Assembly (NCBI GenBank): GCA_903887415.1
Contig: CAISPO010000018.1
Coordinates: 124,001 to 188,000 of the forward strand
Direction of reading: 5' to 3'
Source: an uncultured Bacteroidota bacterium
GTDB lineage: Bacteria; Bacteroidota; Bacteroidia; Chitinophagales; Chitinophagaceae
DNA: 64,000 bases
Positions 24,305 to 34,419 of this stretch are shown here, one piece after another. Position numbers and translations under genes: made by a program. The notes beneath the pieces are model-generated. The model was not told where the DNA came from. It was given only the letters and a program-made list of their open reading frames with translations, and did no database searches. Every line of letters starts with the position of its first letter. The first letter of the stretch is position 1.

Positions 24305-25117
24305 ATGGCTTATAAATCAATATCGGGATCAAAGCCTTCCACGGGGGGAGAATCATATGGGCAGCTTAAGAAGAGCCTGGGGCAGCATTTTCTGCATGAT
24401 GAAAATGTGTGCCGTAAAATAGTGGAGCATGTCACACATACCCCCGGTATGCGGGTTCTGGAAGTTGGCCCCGGAGGGGGAGCGCTCACCAAGTACCTGC
24501 TGCAGTGGCAGGATGCCGAATATAAAGCGATAGAGATAGATGCGGAGAAAGTAGCCTACCTGAAAAAGACATACCCGCAACTGCGGGATAAGATCATTAT
24601 GCAGGATATACTGCAGGCGGAAGCGCCTTTTGAGGGCGATTTTACAGTAGTGGGCAATTTCCCTTACAATATTTCTTCGCCTATATTGTTCAAGGTGCTT
24701 GACTGGGAGCCGCAGGTGAATGAAGTGATCGGGATGTTTCAGAAGGAAGTGGCGCTGCGGGTGGCTTCGGGGCCGGGGTCTAAGGTATATGGTATCCTTA
24801 GTGTGCTGATGCAGGCTTTTTATAAGGTGACTTACCTTTTTGACGTCAATGAAAATTGTTTTACTCCGCCACCAAAGGTAATGAGCGGTGTTTTGCGGTT
24901 CACCAACCTGCACAACCCGCATGAGATCAATGATAAGCGGCGGTTTATTAATATTGTAAAGGCAGGCTTTAACCAAAGGCGTAAAACGCTGAGGAATGCA
25001 CTGAAGAGTACACTGCCCGCAGAAGCGCTCTCAGACCCGCTGATGGACAAACGGGCCGAACAGTTGTCGGTGGAAGATTTTGTGAGATTGTATAAGCAAT
25101 ATGGATTTAGTAAATAA
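24305..25117 (+). CDS. rsmA: 16S rRNA (adenine1518/1519-N6)-dimethyltransferase
   Basis: A 270-residue KsgA/RsmA methyltransferase that dimethylates two adjacent adenines in the 3' hairpin of 16S rRNA. SLGQHFLHDENVCRKIV is the N-terminal signature, MRVLEVGPGGGALTKYLL the SAM-binding loop, and NFPYNISSPILFK the catalytic motif (NFPY in place of the usual NLPY, a known variant). The C-terminal FNQRRKTLRNALKS is also typical. Its start is set by the short upstream -7 box and a normal N terminus. Confidence 0.95.
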   Translation: MAYKSISGSKPSTGGESYGQLKKSLGQHFLHDENVCRKIVEHVTHTPGMRVLEVGPGGGALTKYLLQWQDAEYKAIEIDAEKVAYLKKTYPQLRDKIIMQDILQAEAPFEGDFTVVGNFPYNISSPILFKVLDWEPQVNEVIGMFQKEVALRVASGPGSKVYGILSVLMQAFYKVTYLFDVNENCFTPPPKVMSGVLRFTNLHNPHEINDKRRFINIVKAGFNQRRKTLRNALKSTLPAEALSDPLMDKRAEQLSVEDFVRLYKQYGFSK

Positions 25118-25194
25118 AAGGCACGATCTGTTTTACATAATTTTGCCAAATTCTTTCCCGATGCTAAATGTTTTGAATTATGCCTGATACTGGG

Positions 25195-25218
25195 TCCCCC
25201 TTTAGGGGACAGGGGTTT
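25195..25218. repeat. Short palindromic repeat (CCCCTTTAGGGG family), copy 2, next to a start codon
   Basis: TCCCCCTTTAGGGGACAGG followed by GGTTT ends immediately before the ATG of the hydroxyacid dehydrogenase at 25219. Read in the gene's frame from an upstream ATG (25180) it would encode SPFRGQGF, the peptide also found at the N terminus of the ACMSD-like protein, where copy 3 lies. Confidence 0.7.
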
Positions 25219-26151
25219 ATGGGAAAAGTACTAATAGCCGCGCCTGTACATGCTGTGCTAACGGATGGGCTGACATCTATTGGATATGAGTGTGTTATGC
25301 AGGAAAGCATTTCGCAGGATATAGCTTTTGGGCTGATAGGCGATTGTGTGGGTGTAATTACATCTACCAGGCTGCAACTGGACAAACCGCTGCTTGATGC
25401 TGCCCCCGCGCTGAAATGGATAGGCCGCATGGGGTCAGGAATGGAAGTTATAGACCTTGAATATGCCAATGAAAAAGACATAGCGTGTTTCAGCAGCCCG
25501 GAGGGCAACAGCAATGCGGTAGGCGAACATGCGCTGGGCATGTTGCTGGCGCTGATGCGGCGGATAAACTGGAGCCATAATGAGGTAGCGCAGGGTGTAT
25601 GGCGGCGCGAGGAGAACAGGGGCATGGAAATTGCGGGTAAAACAGTGGGTATCATTGGTTACGGTAATGCCGGGAGTTCGTTTGCAAAGAAACTGCTGGG
25701 CTTTGATGCCCATATCCTGGCTTATGATAAATACAACCCCGAGGCAATACCGGCCCACATTGTAAAATGTGCGGATCTCAGCCCGATATTCGAGCAGGCG
25801 GATGTTGTGAGCTTTCATGTGCCGCTGGCCAAAGATACCCGGCACTATTTCAACGCAGATTTTATTGCGCAGATGCGTAAATCCTTTATTTTGCTCAATA
25901 CATCCCGGGGGATAGTGGTGGACACAATCGCTCTTTATAATGGAATAAATGAAGGGAAGGTAACCGGGGCGTGCCTCGATGTATTTGAGCAGGAACCGCT
26001 TGCCGCTATGGATAGCGGCTTGCGCACTATTATCGGCAAAATGGCTGCCTTGCCTAACATCATAATGACGCCGCATATAGCGGGCTACACCCATGAAGCC
26101 TTGTATAAGATGAGCAGGGTATTGCTTGATAAGATAGTCAGCCGTTTTTAG
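25219..26151 (+). CDS. D-2-hydroxyacid dehydrogenase (phosphoglycerate dehydrogenase-like)
   Basis: About 310 residues from MGKVLIAAPV. The NAD-binding motif is VGIIGYGNAGSSFAKKL (GxGxxG). The catalytic set is Arg in LLNTSRG, Glu in LDVFEQEP and His in MTPHIAGYTHEA. It interconverts a D-2-hydroxyacid and a 2-oxoacid; SerA (3-phosphoglycerate) is possible, but there is no ACT domain, so the substrate is open. An ATG 13 codons upstream would put the palindromic repeat in the protein; the later ATG is preferred because it gives the normal family start. Confidence 0.88.
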   Translation: MGKVLIAAPVHAVLTDGLTSIGYECVMQESISQDIAFGLIGDCVGVITSTRLQLDKPLLDAAPALKWIGRMGSGMEVIDLEYANEKDIACFSSPEGNSNAVGEHALGMLLALMRRINWSHNEVAQGVWRREENRGMEIAGKTVGIIGYGNAGSSFAKKLLGFDAHILAYDKYNPEAIPAHIVKCADLSPIFEQADVVSFHVPLAKDTRHYFNADFIAQMRKSFILLNTSRGIVVDTIALYNGINEGKVTGACLDVFEQEPLAAMDSGLRTIIGKMAALPNIIMTPHIAGYTHEALYKMSRVLLDKIVSRF

Positions 26152-26178
26152 CGCCTTTATATTTTTGTTCTCCTGGAT

Positions 26179-26212
26179 TATGTAGAGGCGCAATGCATTC
26201 CGTCTCTACATA
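26179..26212. repeat. GTAGAG palindrome (REP-like)
   Basis: TATGTAGAG (26179-26187) and CTCTACATA (26204-26212) are perfect inverted arms around a GCG-CAATGCATT-CCG core that is itself nearly palindromic. GTAG at both ends recalls the RAYT-type REP at 5784, though the stem sequence differs. Confidence 0.6.
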
Positions 26213-26449
26213 CCATATTAATTTATCGATAATCAAGGTTCAACTCTTTGCGTTTTTTACGCATGTGCCAATAATTTTGCCAGTGTGTTAAATTTTTTTT
26301 TGAAAATACCCAAGATTCTGCTTCCGTTTCTCGTCTATTATAGTAGAGCGCCTTATTTTACTGGAAAAAATGATTTACATCATCTTCAAATTAATATAAG
26401 GTATTGGGGAAAATAAATTTGTTACGTGGTGTTTTTTAACAGATTTTTT

Positions 26450-26457
26450 TATCTTTA
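26450..26457 (+). promoter_or_regulatory. Near-consensus -7 box TATCTTTA
   Basis: TATCTTTA differs from TAnnTTTG only at the last base and lies 34 bp before the ATG at 26492. The same TATCTTTA occurs just before the NHL-repeat gene at 59671. No TTG is found at the ideal upstream distance. Confidence 0.3.
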
Positions 26458-26491
26458 CGCCTCATTTGCTAATAATTTATTAACACAGTAT

Positions 26492-29400
26492 ATGATACGT
26501 ACATTACGTTACCTGCTTTTATTTGTATTTACAGGTCTGTCTGCCGCTTCTTATGCGCAGGGGATATCGGGTCGGGTTTTTGATGAGAAAAAAGAGCCGA
26601 TGGTAAACGCTGTCGTCCAGATATTTTCGTCGGGCGGCGTTTCGGCGGGCGGTAACGTTACCGATTTCGACGGTAACTACCTGGTGAAGCCGCTGGAGCC
26701 GGGATACTATAATGTGCTGGTAAGGTACAGTGGCTACGACTCGATGATGATCACCGGCGTGGTGGTACACAACGATGCCGTAACTACCCTTAACTTCAAT
26801 ATGAAGAAGCCGGCGGGCAAGGCGCTGCCTACCATTACCTTCACCGGCTATAAAAAGCCGCTGGTAAACATAGATGATCCGGGTTCTCACGTACTTACCC
26901 GCGAAGAGATCGCTACTGTACCTACCCAGGATGTAACAGACGTAGTAGCCCTTAATCCCGGTTTGTACCAGAGCCAGCGTGGTAAGGATGTAAATATAGG
27001 CGGTGCGCGTACTTTAGGCACTACCTATATGATCGATGGTGTGATGGTGCAGGGCAATTATGGTATTAATATGTCGCAGTCGTCAGTTGACCAGTTGGAA
27101 GTGATCACTTCTGGTATCCCTGCAAATTACGGTGATGTATCGGGCGGTATCGTAAATATTACTACACGTGGCCCGGCGCCTAAACTTACCGGTGATTTCC
27201 GCGTACAGCACTCTATAGATGGGTATAACAACAACCTGCTTAACTTTTCAATAGCCGGGCCTATCTTTAAGAAAAAAATAGCTGGCGACAGCACACATCC
27301 CGCTACTAAAAAGAATATACTGGGTTTTTCGCTGAGCGGCGACTTTTATGATGACCATGACCGTTATCCGGACTATGACGAGCAGTATGTGGTCAAAGGC
27401 TCATCTTTGAAAACTCTGCTGGCGAACCCTTTGCATATAGGATCGGATAACAGTGGCGACCGTGTGTACAACTATGCATCGGAGTACATAACAATGAATG
27501 ATCTTCAAAAAGTAAGGATAACACCAGGTAACCTGACACAGGAAGCCCGTTTGAACGGTAAGCTCGATCTCCAGGTAAATGACAATATGCGCGTGGTTGC
27601 GGGCGGTACTTTCGACTACACTAAGGCAGACCTGTACAACCGTTATACGAATCTGTTCGCATCTGCAGGCACACCGGTTCAAAATACGACAACGGGCCGT
27701 GGTTTTATCCGTTTTACACAGAAGTTTGGTAGAGCAGGCGATACCAGCTCCAGCCACAGCATCATATCTAATGCTTACTATTCCGTGCAGGCAGACTACC
27801 AGGTGGTAGGGCAGGTAACAGAAGACCCCAACTTTAAAAAGAATATGTTTGATTACGCCTACAATGGCGTTTTTAAAGAGACCAGGCAGAATCTCTATCT
27901 ACCGAATTCGCCAGACTCCGTGACAGGAAAAACAGGAACGGTATTGACCGGCAGCCAGTCAACCGGTATTTCTTATACTCCTTCTGACCTGAACCCTAAC
28001 CTGTCAAACTATACAAAACAATACTATAATTCTTTGGCAGGTGTTTTGCCTACCACAATACAGCAGATACAGTTTTTCTCTGCGCTTGCAAACGGGGATG
28101 AGCCGAATGCAACCTATACGTATAATGGAACCGGCCTTTTTGCCAGTCCCGGTACCACTCAAAATTATTATCAGAATTTCAATTCAAAGCAATATGCCCT
28201 TACTGTTGAGGCGTCATTTGACTTGGCAATAGGCAAAACCAAACATGCTATTGGTTTTGGCCTTTATTACCAGCAGCGTATAGAAAGGAGTTTCTATGCT
28301 TATGGCAATGTAGGTGGCATCAACTCCTTGTGGTCTTTAATGAGGGGTCTGGTAAGCAGCGTGGACAATGGCAACCTGAAGCTGGATAAGGCACATCCTA
28401 TTTTTGTGGTTAATGGCGTTGATTATAGTGCTTCAGTCGACCCTCTAACCCATAAAGTAACCTATACAGATGCCTCAGGCAATGTCAAGAACATCAACCC
28501 CGGCCCGGCTGATACGATAATATATAATTACACGAATATCGGCGATGGCCTTGGTGATGGCAAAGGCACTGCCTTTGACCAGGCGCTGAGGAAAAAATTA
28601 GGATTGTCCAGCACCCAGGATATCAATATAGACGCGTTAGCGCCATCTACTTTTTCGTTAGGCATGTTCTCTGCAGATGAGCTGCTGAACAGCGGTAACC
28701 CATATGTTGGCTATTATGGATATACTTATACAGGAGATGTGCAGACAGGAACCGTAAACTTCAACGATTTCTGGACCAAAAAAGATGCAAACGGAAATTA
28801 TACCCGGCCTATCGGCGCATACACTCCTAACTACATAGCAGGATACCTGATGGATAATTTTATTTATAAAGATATCCATTTCAACATCGGTGTGCGTATA
28901 GACCGGTTTTCAGGAAATGACAAAGTGCTGATAGATCCATATTCTTTGTACCCCGAAACAAATGTAAATCAGAACACCGTTGCAAATAATCCTACTACTG
29001 CAAATGGCAAAGCGCCAGGTAACATACCCGGCGGCGCCATAGTATATGTAGATGACAACAACTCATCTGCCCCCACAGTAATAGGCTACCGCAGCGGCAG
29101 CAACTGGTATGACCCTACCGGTAAATACATTGAGGACCCTTCTATCCTGAAAAATTACTCGGGCGGCCGTGACCCCCAGCCATTGATCCAGACAGCTTAT
29201 AAGAGCATAAAGATCACCGATACCAACTTCAACCCTAATCTTTCTTTTACCGATTACACCCCGGCAATTACGGTAATGCCGCGTTTACAATTCTCTTTCC
29301 CTATATCTGACGTTGCGGATTTTTATGCGCACTATGATATTTATGCGCAGCACCCGAACCAATATGTTAATGCTACGCCTTATGATTACTACTATCTTAA

Positions 29401-30331
29401 CCAGAACTCAAACCAGGCGATCAGCAATCCTGACCTGAAGCAGCAAAAAACGTTCGACTATGAAGTTGGCTTCCAGCAAAAACTAAGCAGGAGCTCAGCG
29501 CTTACGATCACAGCGTTTTACAAAGAGCGCAAGGATATGATAGCGCTGCAGAATTACCTGTATGCATGGCCTACTACGTATTTTACTTTCGGTAACCGTG
29601 ATTTTTCTACCACCAAGGGCTCTACGCTGGAATATGACCTTCGCGCTACTAACCACCTGAGCATGACGTTGTCTTATACCTTGCAGTTCGCAGAAGGTAC
29701 GGGTTCTACGCCAAACGCTGGTAAAGGCCTGCTGGGCAGCTTTATTGAGGCTGGCTTGCCTAACTTACGTTATGTTACGGCTCTTGATTACGATTCGCGC
29801 CATAACATTGTAGGAAACATCAATTACCGGTATAAGGATGGCGAGGGCCCTATGATAGGCGGCCTGAATGTATTCCAGAACGCGGGTATTGATCTTATAG
29901 CCAAAGCCAGGAGCGGGGAGCCATATACTGCTTACAGCGATCCGTTGGGCAATACGGTGATTGGCGGTGTCAACGGTTCGCGCCTGCCATGGCATTTTGG
30001 CATGGACTGTCGTGTGGACAAAGATTTTGCGCTTGCATTTGGCAAGAAGCGTAAAGATGCTCCGGAAGGGGTGAAAGTTAAGAAGCCATTGTTCATCAAG
30101 GCTATACTGCAGGTAAGTAACCTGTTGAATAACCGCGATATCATCGGGGTGTATGGTTATACCGGCAAACCGAATGATAACGGCTACCTGACATCAGCAT
30201 ATGGAAAGCAATTTGTGCCGCAACAGATCAACCCTGCGACCTATTCTGCTTTATACAGTATCTACATTAATGACCCTACTAAGCTGAATTACGCACGGAC
30301 AATCAGCTTTGCGCTTCAGTTTAATTTTTAA
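26492..30331 (+). CDS. TonB-dependent receptor-like outer-membrane protein with carboxypeptidase-regulatory-like domain
   Basis: About 1279 residues from MIRTLRYLLLFVFTGLSAASYAQ, a good signal peptide; the 22 codons upstream are not. Residues about 25-110 form the CarboxypepD_reg-like Ig fold (ISGRVFDEKKEPMVNAVVQIF). A plug domain follows (LTREEIATVPTQDVTDVVALNPG ... IRGARTLG-like GGARTLGTTYMIDGV). The rest is a large beta-barrel ending in FALQFNF, with a terminal aromatic as barrels need. No typical SusD gene follows; instead a 1348-residue exported protein and a PorV/PorQ-like barrel do. The substrate is unknown, and a role in surface assembly rather than uptake is possible. Confidence 0.88.
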   Translation: MIRTLRYLLLFVFTGLSAASYAQGISGRVFDEKKEPMVNAVVQIFSSGGVSAGGNVTDFDGNYLVKPLEPGYYNVLVRYSGYDSMMITGVVVHNDAVTTLNFNMKKPAGKALPTITFTGYKKPLVNIDDPGSHVLTREEIATVPTQDVTDVVALNPGLYQSQRGKDVNIGGARTLGTTYMIDGVMVQGNYGINMSQSSVDQLEVITSGIPANYGDVSGGIVNITTRGPAPKLTGDFRVQHSIDGYNNNLLNFSIAGPIFKKKIAGDSTHPATKKNILGFSLSGDFYDDHDRYPDYDEQYVVKGSSLKTLLANPLHIGSDNSGDRVYNYASEYITMNDLQKVRITPGNLTQEARLNGKLDLQVNDNMRVVAGGTFDYTKADLYNRYTNLFASAGTPVQNTTTGRGFIRFTQKFGRAGDTSSSHSIISNAYYSVQADYQVVGQVTEDPNFKKNMFDYAYNGVFKETRQNLYLPNSPDSVTGKTGTVLTGSQSTGISYTPSDLNPNLSNYTKQYYNSLAGVLPTTIQQIQFFSALANGDEPNATYTYNGTGLFASPGTTQNYYQNFNSKQYALTVEASFDLAIGKTKHAIGFGLYYQQRIERSFYAYGNVGGINSLWSLMRGLVSSVDNGNLKLDKAHPIFVVNGVDYSASVDPLTHKVTYTDASGNVKNINPGPADTIIYNYTNIGDGLGDGKGTAFDQALRKKLGLSSTQDINIDALAPSTFSLGMFSADELLNSGNPYVGYYGYTYTGDVQTGTVNFNDFWTKKDANGNYTRPIGAYTPNYIAGYLMDNFIYKDIHFNIGVRIDRFSGNDKVLIDPYSLYPETNVNQNTVANNPTTANGKAPGNIPGGAIVYVDDNNSSAPTVIGYRSGSNWYDPTGKYIEDPSILKNYSGGRDPQPLIQTAYKSIKITDTNFNPNLSFTDYTPAITVMPRLQFSFPISDVADFYAHYDIYAQHPNQYVNATPYDYYYLNQNSNQAISNPDLKQQKTFDYEVGFQQKLSRSSALTITAFYKERKDMIALQNYLYAWPTTYFTFGNRDFSTTKGSTLEYDLRATNHLSMTLSYTLQFAEGTGSTPNAGKGLLGSFIEAGLPNLRYVTALDYDSRHNIVGNINYRYKDGEGPMIGGLNVFQNAGIDLIAKARSGEPYTAYSDPLGNTVIGGVNGSRLPWHFGMDCRVDKDFALAFGKKRKDAPEGVKVKKPLFIKAILQVSNLLNNRDIIGVYGYTGKPNDNGYLTSAYGKQFVPQQINPATYSALYSIYINDPTKLNYARTISFALQFNF

Positions 30332-30361
30332 TAATATTTAATAATATAACTTCAGTAAGTT

Positions 30362-33300
30362 ATGACTTCCAGAATGAATATACGAGTTGCCACAGCTATT
30401 ATTGCAATAGGAATGATGGGTATAGCCGGGCAATCAGGTGCACGTGAAGATATAGTAACAGCCCACCACAGGGACCATCTGAAAACCACTGCTACAGGCT
30501 GCCAGCCGGCGACTGCGGCTATAGACCTTGACATTAACAACGTACGCGCCCGCCTGATGACCGGCGGCGATATGTGGTGGAATATTGGCGAGGGCGTAGC
30601 TGCCTATGAGATACCGAAAGGGTCTGGTAAAAGCTCCCAGTTTGCTGCATCCTGCTGGATCGGTGGATTTGACCAGCAAGGGCAGTTGAAAGTAGCTGGC
30701 CAGACCTATCGCCAGAACGGTAATGACTACTGGCCGGGCGCCCTGAATACCCTTGGCAAGATCAGCGCCGATACCTGTAACCTTTGGGACAGGTTCTGGA
30801 AGGTGGACCGGTCAACCATTAACACATTTATTCAAAACTATAAAACCGGCGGCGATAACAGCGGATCCCAGTTTGATGTGATCTGGCAATGGCCTGCAAC
30901 GGGTAATATCAGCACTTCTCCGAAAAAGGGCGCAATAGGGAGCGATGGTGTGAGCAAGCTGTACCTGAACCCAAATTACACTTATGCGCCGTTTGTGGAT
31001 CTGAACGGAGATGGCAAGTATGAGCCGGACCAGGGCGAGTATCCGAACATCACGGGTGATGAGTTCATCTGGTGGGTATTTAACGATGCCGGTAACACTA
31101 AGCAAATGTCGCTCACCGCTGCAATGGGCATTGAAGTGCAGACCAGCGCGTTTGCGTATGCTACACAGGACTTCCTGAACAACTCCACTTTCTGCAATTA
31201 CCGGGTTATTAACCGCGGTTCGCTCACTATCGACAGCACTTACATTGCTGTTTGGGACGATTGCGACCTGGGATGGTATTTAGACGATTATATTGGCTGT
31301 GATACAACAAGAGGCCTTGGGATTCAGTATAACGGAACAAACGATGATGGCGCCAGCGGCGGACATCCCGTGAACAGCTATGGCCTTAACCCGCCACAGG
31401 TGGGGCTTGACTTCTTCCAGGGGCCAAAACGCAGTGTAACTGTTCACCGTGCCGGTTTGCCGGATACCGTGGAACTGCAAACACTGGGCATGACCAACTT
31501 TACTTACTTTAATAATGACGCGAGTATTATAGGCAACCCAAATAACGGTATCCAGATGTATAACTATATGACTGGTTCGATCATTAATGGGGAGCGCTTT
31601 TCCGATGACTTCCAGGGAGCGGGTATTCCATCTGTAGGTTATGGCTCCGGGCCGGTATCTAATTTCGTTTTCTGGGGCGATCCGGGCGATCGTTCACAAT
31701 GGTCGGAGTGCGCGTGTAACAATACACCTGGTGACAGAAGGTTTATCTTTTCTTCCGGGCCTTTCCAGTTGATTCCCGGTGCCGTTAATGACATCACTTT
31801 TGGCTGCGTATGGGCGCCCCAGCCTGTGGGTGGGTGCGGTGCTACTAATTTCAATCTGATCAAGAGTATTGATGACGGAGCACAGGCGCTGTTTGATAAC
31901 CATTTTAAGACCGTGGAAGGTCCGGAAGCGCCAAGGATGGTGATCAGGGCGCTGGACAGGAAGCTAGTGTTCTATCTGGTAAATGACGTTGGCAGCAATA
32001 ACTATGGTGAAAACTATGGCCGTTCAGACGGTACTTATAATGACTCCTTACAGTACCACCAGGCTGTTGTAAAAGCGCATGGTAATGCAGATTCACTGTA
32101 CAAATTCCAGGGATACCGCGTATTCCAGTTGGCCAACAGCCAGGTTAGCTCTGCAGATATCTTTAACCAGACAACAGGCGAAGTTGACCCGACAAAGGCT
32201 GCCGAGGTTTTTGAATGCGACATCAGGGATGGCGTGACCCAGATCGTAAATTATGTACAGGATATCAGCGTAAGTGATACGACCAACGTGCCGCAGATTA
32301 AGGTGATAGGAAAGGATAGCGGTATTGTGCATAGCTTTGAGCTGACACAAGACCAGTTTGCTACTACTAATGATAAGAGCCTGATAAATTACCAGACCTA
32401 TTATTATGTGGCTATTGCCTATGCATATAACAACTTTGCCCCTTTTAACTCCAAAAATATCACCTTTACCCAGGATGCCCCCTACATCGGAAGCTCTCAT
32501 GGTGCAGGCGGTTTAGATATTCCGGTTGTTTCCATAATACCTAACGCTGCAGGAGTAGGTGACGCCGGAAGCATCGGCGGCGGCGGCGGCGGCATGGGTA
32601 CCGTTTATAACGCCGACTATGGGTCCGGGGTTGTTGTAACCAGGCTGGAAGGTGTAGGTAATGGCGGCAACGTAGTGCAGTTGGATTCTACTTCAGAGGC
32701 GACTATAATTAATGATGGCAGTATTGGCAGCGCTGTTTACCTTGCGCAGCAGGGCCCTATAGATGTGAAAGTTGTTGACCCGGTTTTGGTTCCGGCTTAT
32801 AACTGGGTACTGCAGGTGAATGGTGCGAACACCGCTAAACAAGGTATTGTGACAACAGGTACCTGGACATTGACGGGTTTCGGCAAGAATGGTGTTGTTG
32901 ATACCATATATAGTGAAGAGACCATCGCGTCAATAAACGAACAAATATCCGAGAAATATGGAATTTCCATATCGGTAGGGCAAGTAAAATTACCAGGATA
33001 TGACCAGGTAAACGGTAATGGTTACCTCACATCTGATGTTACTTTTGAAAATCCCGCACAACCTTGGCTGTGGGGCATACAGGACGCTACCGACAGTAGT
33101 TTCGCTAACTGGATCAGGTCTGGTAATGTTCAGTCATACACCCATCCGTCACTCTGCCAGTTCAATGATTACAAAGCGGATACCAATTCTTTCTATGAAA
33201 ATATGCTGGCTAATTTTTCGCCAACAAAGAGCACATGGGCGCCTTATCCGCTTGCTGCAGGTTTCTACTATGGCGGGCATACAGGTACCGGAACGACGTG

Positions 33301-34408
33301 TGGTTTTGAGGTTGCAGCTGCAGTTTTGGTTCCAGACTCACAGCAGGCATTTATGAACAGGTTACCGGATGTTAATATTGTATTTACCCCAGACATGTCG
33401 AAATGGACAAGGTGTGCGGTTGTTGAAGAACAGGAAGATACAGCTCTTTCTGAAGGACGTGCCAGCAAACTCTTTTTAAGAAGGCACTCCGGGTGGAACC
33501 TTGATTTTGCGGCCGATGGCAATACGCCGGTGTATTCAGATAACCCTGCTGATAACGGCATGTCTTATTTCCCAGGCTATGCTATAGATGAAGGTACCGG
33601 CCAGCGCCTGAATATTGTATTTGGCGAAGATTCTTATTTAGCAACCGACAATGGAAATGACATGATATGGAACCCAACCTCCAGCACTTTCAGCTTTTTC
33701 AGTAATTCTATCCTTTTTGGCGGCAAGCATGTAGTTTATGTGTTGGAGTCTAAATATGACAGTGATAAGGCCTTCGTTAGTAATGTAAACCAGGCTACTC
33801 CGTCCAGCCTGATAACGTTAAAAACGGCCTATTCTACCGCTGCCTGGGTTGGGCTGCCAACGCTTAACCCGCTGCTCAATTTACAGCCGCTTGGCAAGGG
33901 CCTCATCCCTACCAAGACAACTTTAAGGTTCCGTGTTACCCGGCCGTATGCGCCTTATGATGCGCAGCCGACGTCCAGCTCATGGCCTGTAGCGCCTTCT
34001 TCGGTTAATCCTTACAATCCTTATTATACGTTCAGCACCGTTGACCTTGCACCGGGAGCACTATCGGATGTTACAAACAGGGATTCCCTGCTGAGCAGGA
34101 TATTCGCTGTACCTAATCCGTATTATGGTTACTCCGGTTATGAGCAGAACCGCTTTGATACCAAGGTCAGGATCATCAACCTTCCTGCACAGGCTACGAT
34201 CAATATCTATAGCCTCGACGGGTCGCTGATCCGTGTACTGAGCAAGAACGACCCGACTACATCTTATATAGACTGGGATATCCGTAACACAGCAGGGCTG
34301 CCTATTGCAAGCGGTATGTACCTGATGGATGTAAAAGCAACGGGTATAGGGGAAGTAGTGGTACGCTGGTTTGGCGCTACCCGCCCAATAGATGTAACAA
34401 CTTACTAA
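30362..34408 (+). CDS. Large exported protein with FlgD/T9SS-like C-terminal domain
   Basis: 1348 residues with a signal peptide (MNIRVATAIIAIGMMGIAGQSGA; Met1 or Met5 can start). The body is unassigned. It contains DLNGDGKYEPDQGEYPNITGDEFIWWVFND, which looks like a calcium-binding dockerin/thrombospondin-like loop, and LINYQTYYYVAIAYAYNNFAPF. A GGC run encodes six or more glycines near residue 740. The last 95 residues (AVPNPYYGYSGYEQNRFDTKVRIINLPAQATINIYSLDGSLIRVL ... GLPIASGMYLMDVKATG) form a FlgD-like or T9SS type A-like Ig fold. It probably crosses the outer membrane by T9SS and stays on the surface. It starts 30 bp after the receptor gene. Confidence 0.75.
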   Translation: MTSRMNIRVATAIIAIGMMGIAGQSGAREDIVTAHHRDHLKTTATGCQPATAAIDLDINNVRARLMTGGDMWWNIGEGVAAYEIPKGSGKSSQFAASCWIGGFDQQGQLKVAGQTYRQNGNDYWPGALNTLGKISADTCNLWDRFWKVDRSTINTFIQNYKTGGDNSGSQFDVIWQWPATGNISTSPKKGAIGSDGVSKLYLNPNYTYAPFVDLNGDGKYEPDQGEYPNITGDEFIWWVFNDAGNTKQMSLTAAMGIEVQTSAFAYATQDFLNNSTFCNYRVINRGSLTIDSTYIAVWDDCDLGWYLDDYIGCDTTRGLGIQYNGTNDDGASGGHPVNSYGLNPPQVGLDFFQGPKRSVTVHRAGLPDTVELQTLGMTNFTYFNNDASIIGNPNNGIQMYNYMTGSIINGERFSDDFQGAGIPSVGYGSGPVSNFVFWGDPGDRSQWSECACNNTPGDRRFIFSSGPFQLIPGAVNDITFGCVWAPQPVGGCGATNFNLIKSIDDGAQALFDNHFKTVEGPEAPRMVIRALDRKLVFYLVNDVGSNNYGENYGRSDGTYNDSLQYHQAVVKAHGNADSLYKFQGYRVFQLANSQVSSADIFNQTTGEVDPTKAAEVFECDIRDGVTQIVNYVQDISVSDTTNVPQIKVIGKDSGIVHSFELTQDQFATTNDKSLINYQTYYYVAIAYAYNNFAPFNSKNITFTQDAPYIGSSHGAGGLDIPVVSIIPNAAGVGDAGSIGGGGGGMGTVYNADYGSGVVVTRLEGVGNGGNVVQLDSTSEATIINDGSIGSAVYLAQQGPIDVKVVDPVLVPAYNWVLQVNGANTAKQGIVTTGTWTLTGFGKNGVVDTIYSEETIASINEQISEKYGISISVGQVKLPGYDQVNGNGYLTSDVTFENPAQPWLWGIQDATDSSFANWIRSGNVQSYTHPSLCQFNDYKADTNSFYENMLANFSPTKSTWAPYPLAAGFYYGGHTGTGTTCGFEVAAAVLVPDSQQAFMNRLPDVNIVFTPDMSKWTRCAVVEEQEDTALSEGRASKLFLRRHSGWNLDFAADGNTPVYSDNPADNGMSYFPGYAIDEGTGQRLNIVFGEDSYLATDNGNDMIWNPTSSTFSFFSNSILFGGKHVVYVLESKYDSDKAFVSNVNQATPSSLITLKTAYSTAAWVGLPTLNPLLNLQPLGKGLIPTKTTLRFRVTRPYAPYDAQPTSSSWPVAPSSVNPYNPYYTFSTVDLAPGALSDVTNRDSLLSRIFAVPNPYYGYSGYEQNRFDTKVRIINLPAQATINIYSLDGSLIRVLSKNDPTTSYIDWDIRNTAGLPIASGMYLMDVKATGIGEVVVRWFGATRPIDVTTY

Positions 34409-34419
34409 TTAATTTTAAC

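Larger units (their letters stand above)
26152..26491. other. 340-bp intergenic region before the TonB-receptor-like gene
   Basis: AT-rich. It holds a GTAG-flanked palindrome (26179-26212) and a near-consensus -7 box (26450-26457). No open frame of interest. The length suits a regulated promoter for the three-gene envelope module that follows. Confidence 0.5.

Noticed and set aside
32570-32600. GGC triplet run in the 1348-aa gene as a phase-variable tract
   Set aside because: Triplet changes keep the frame and only alter the length of a glycine stretch; not a switch.
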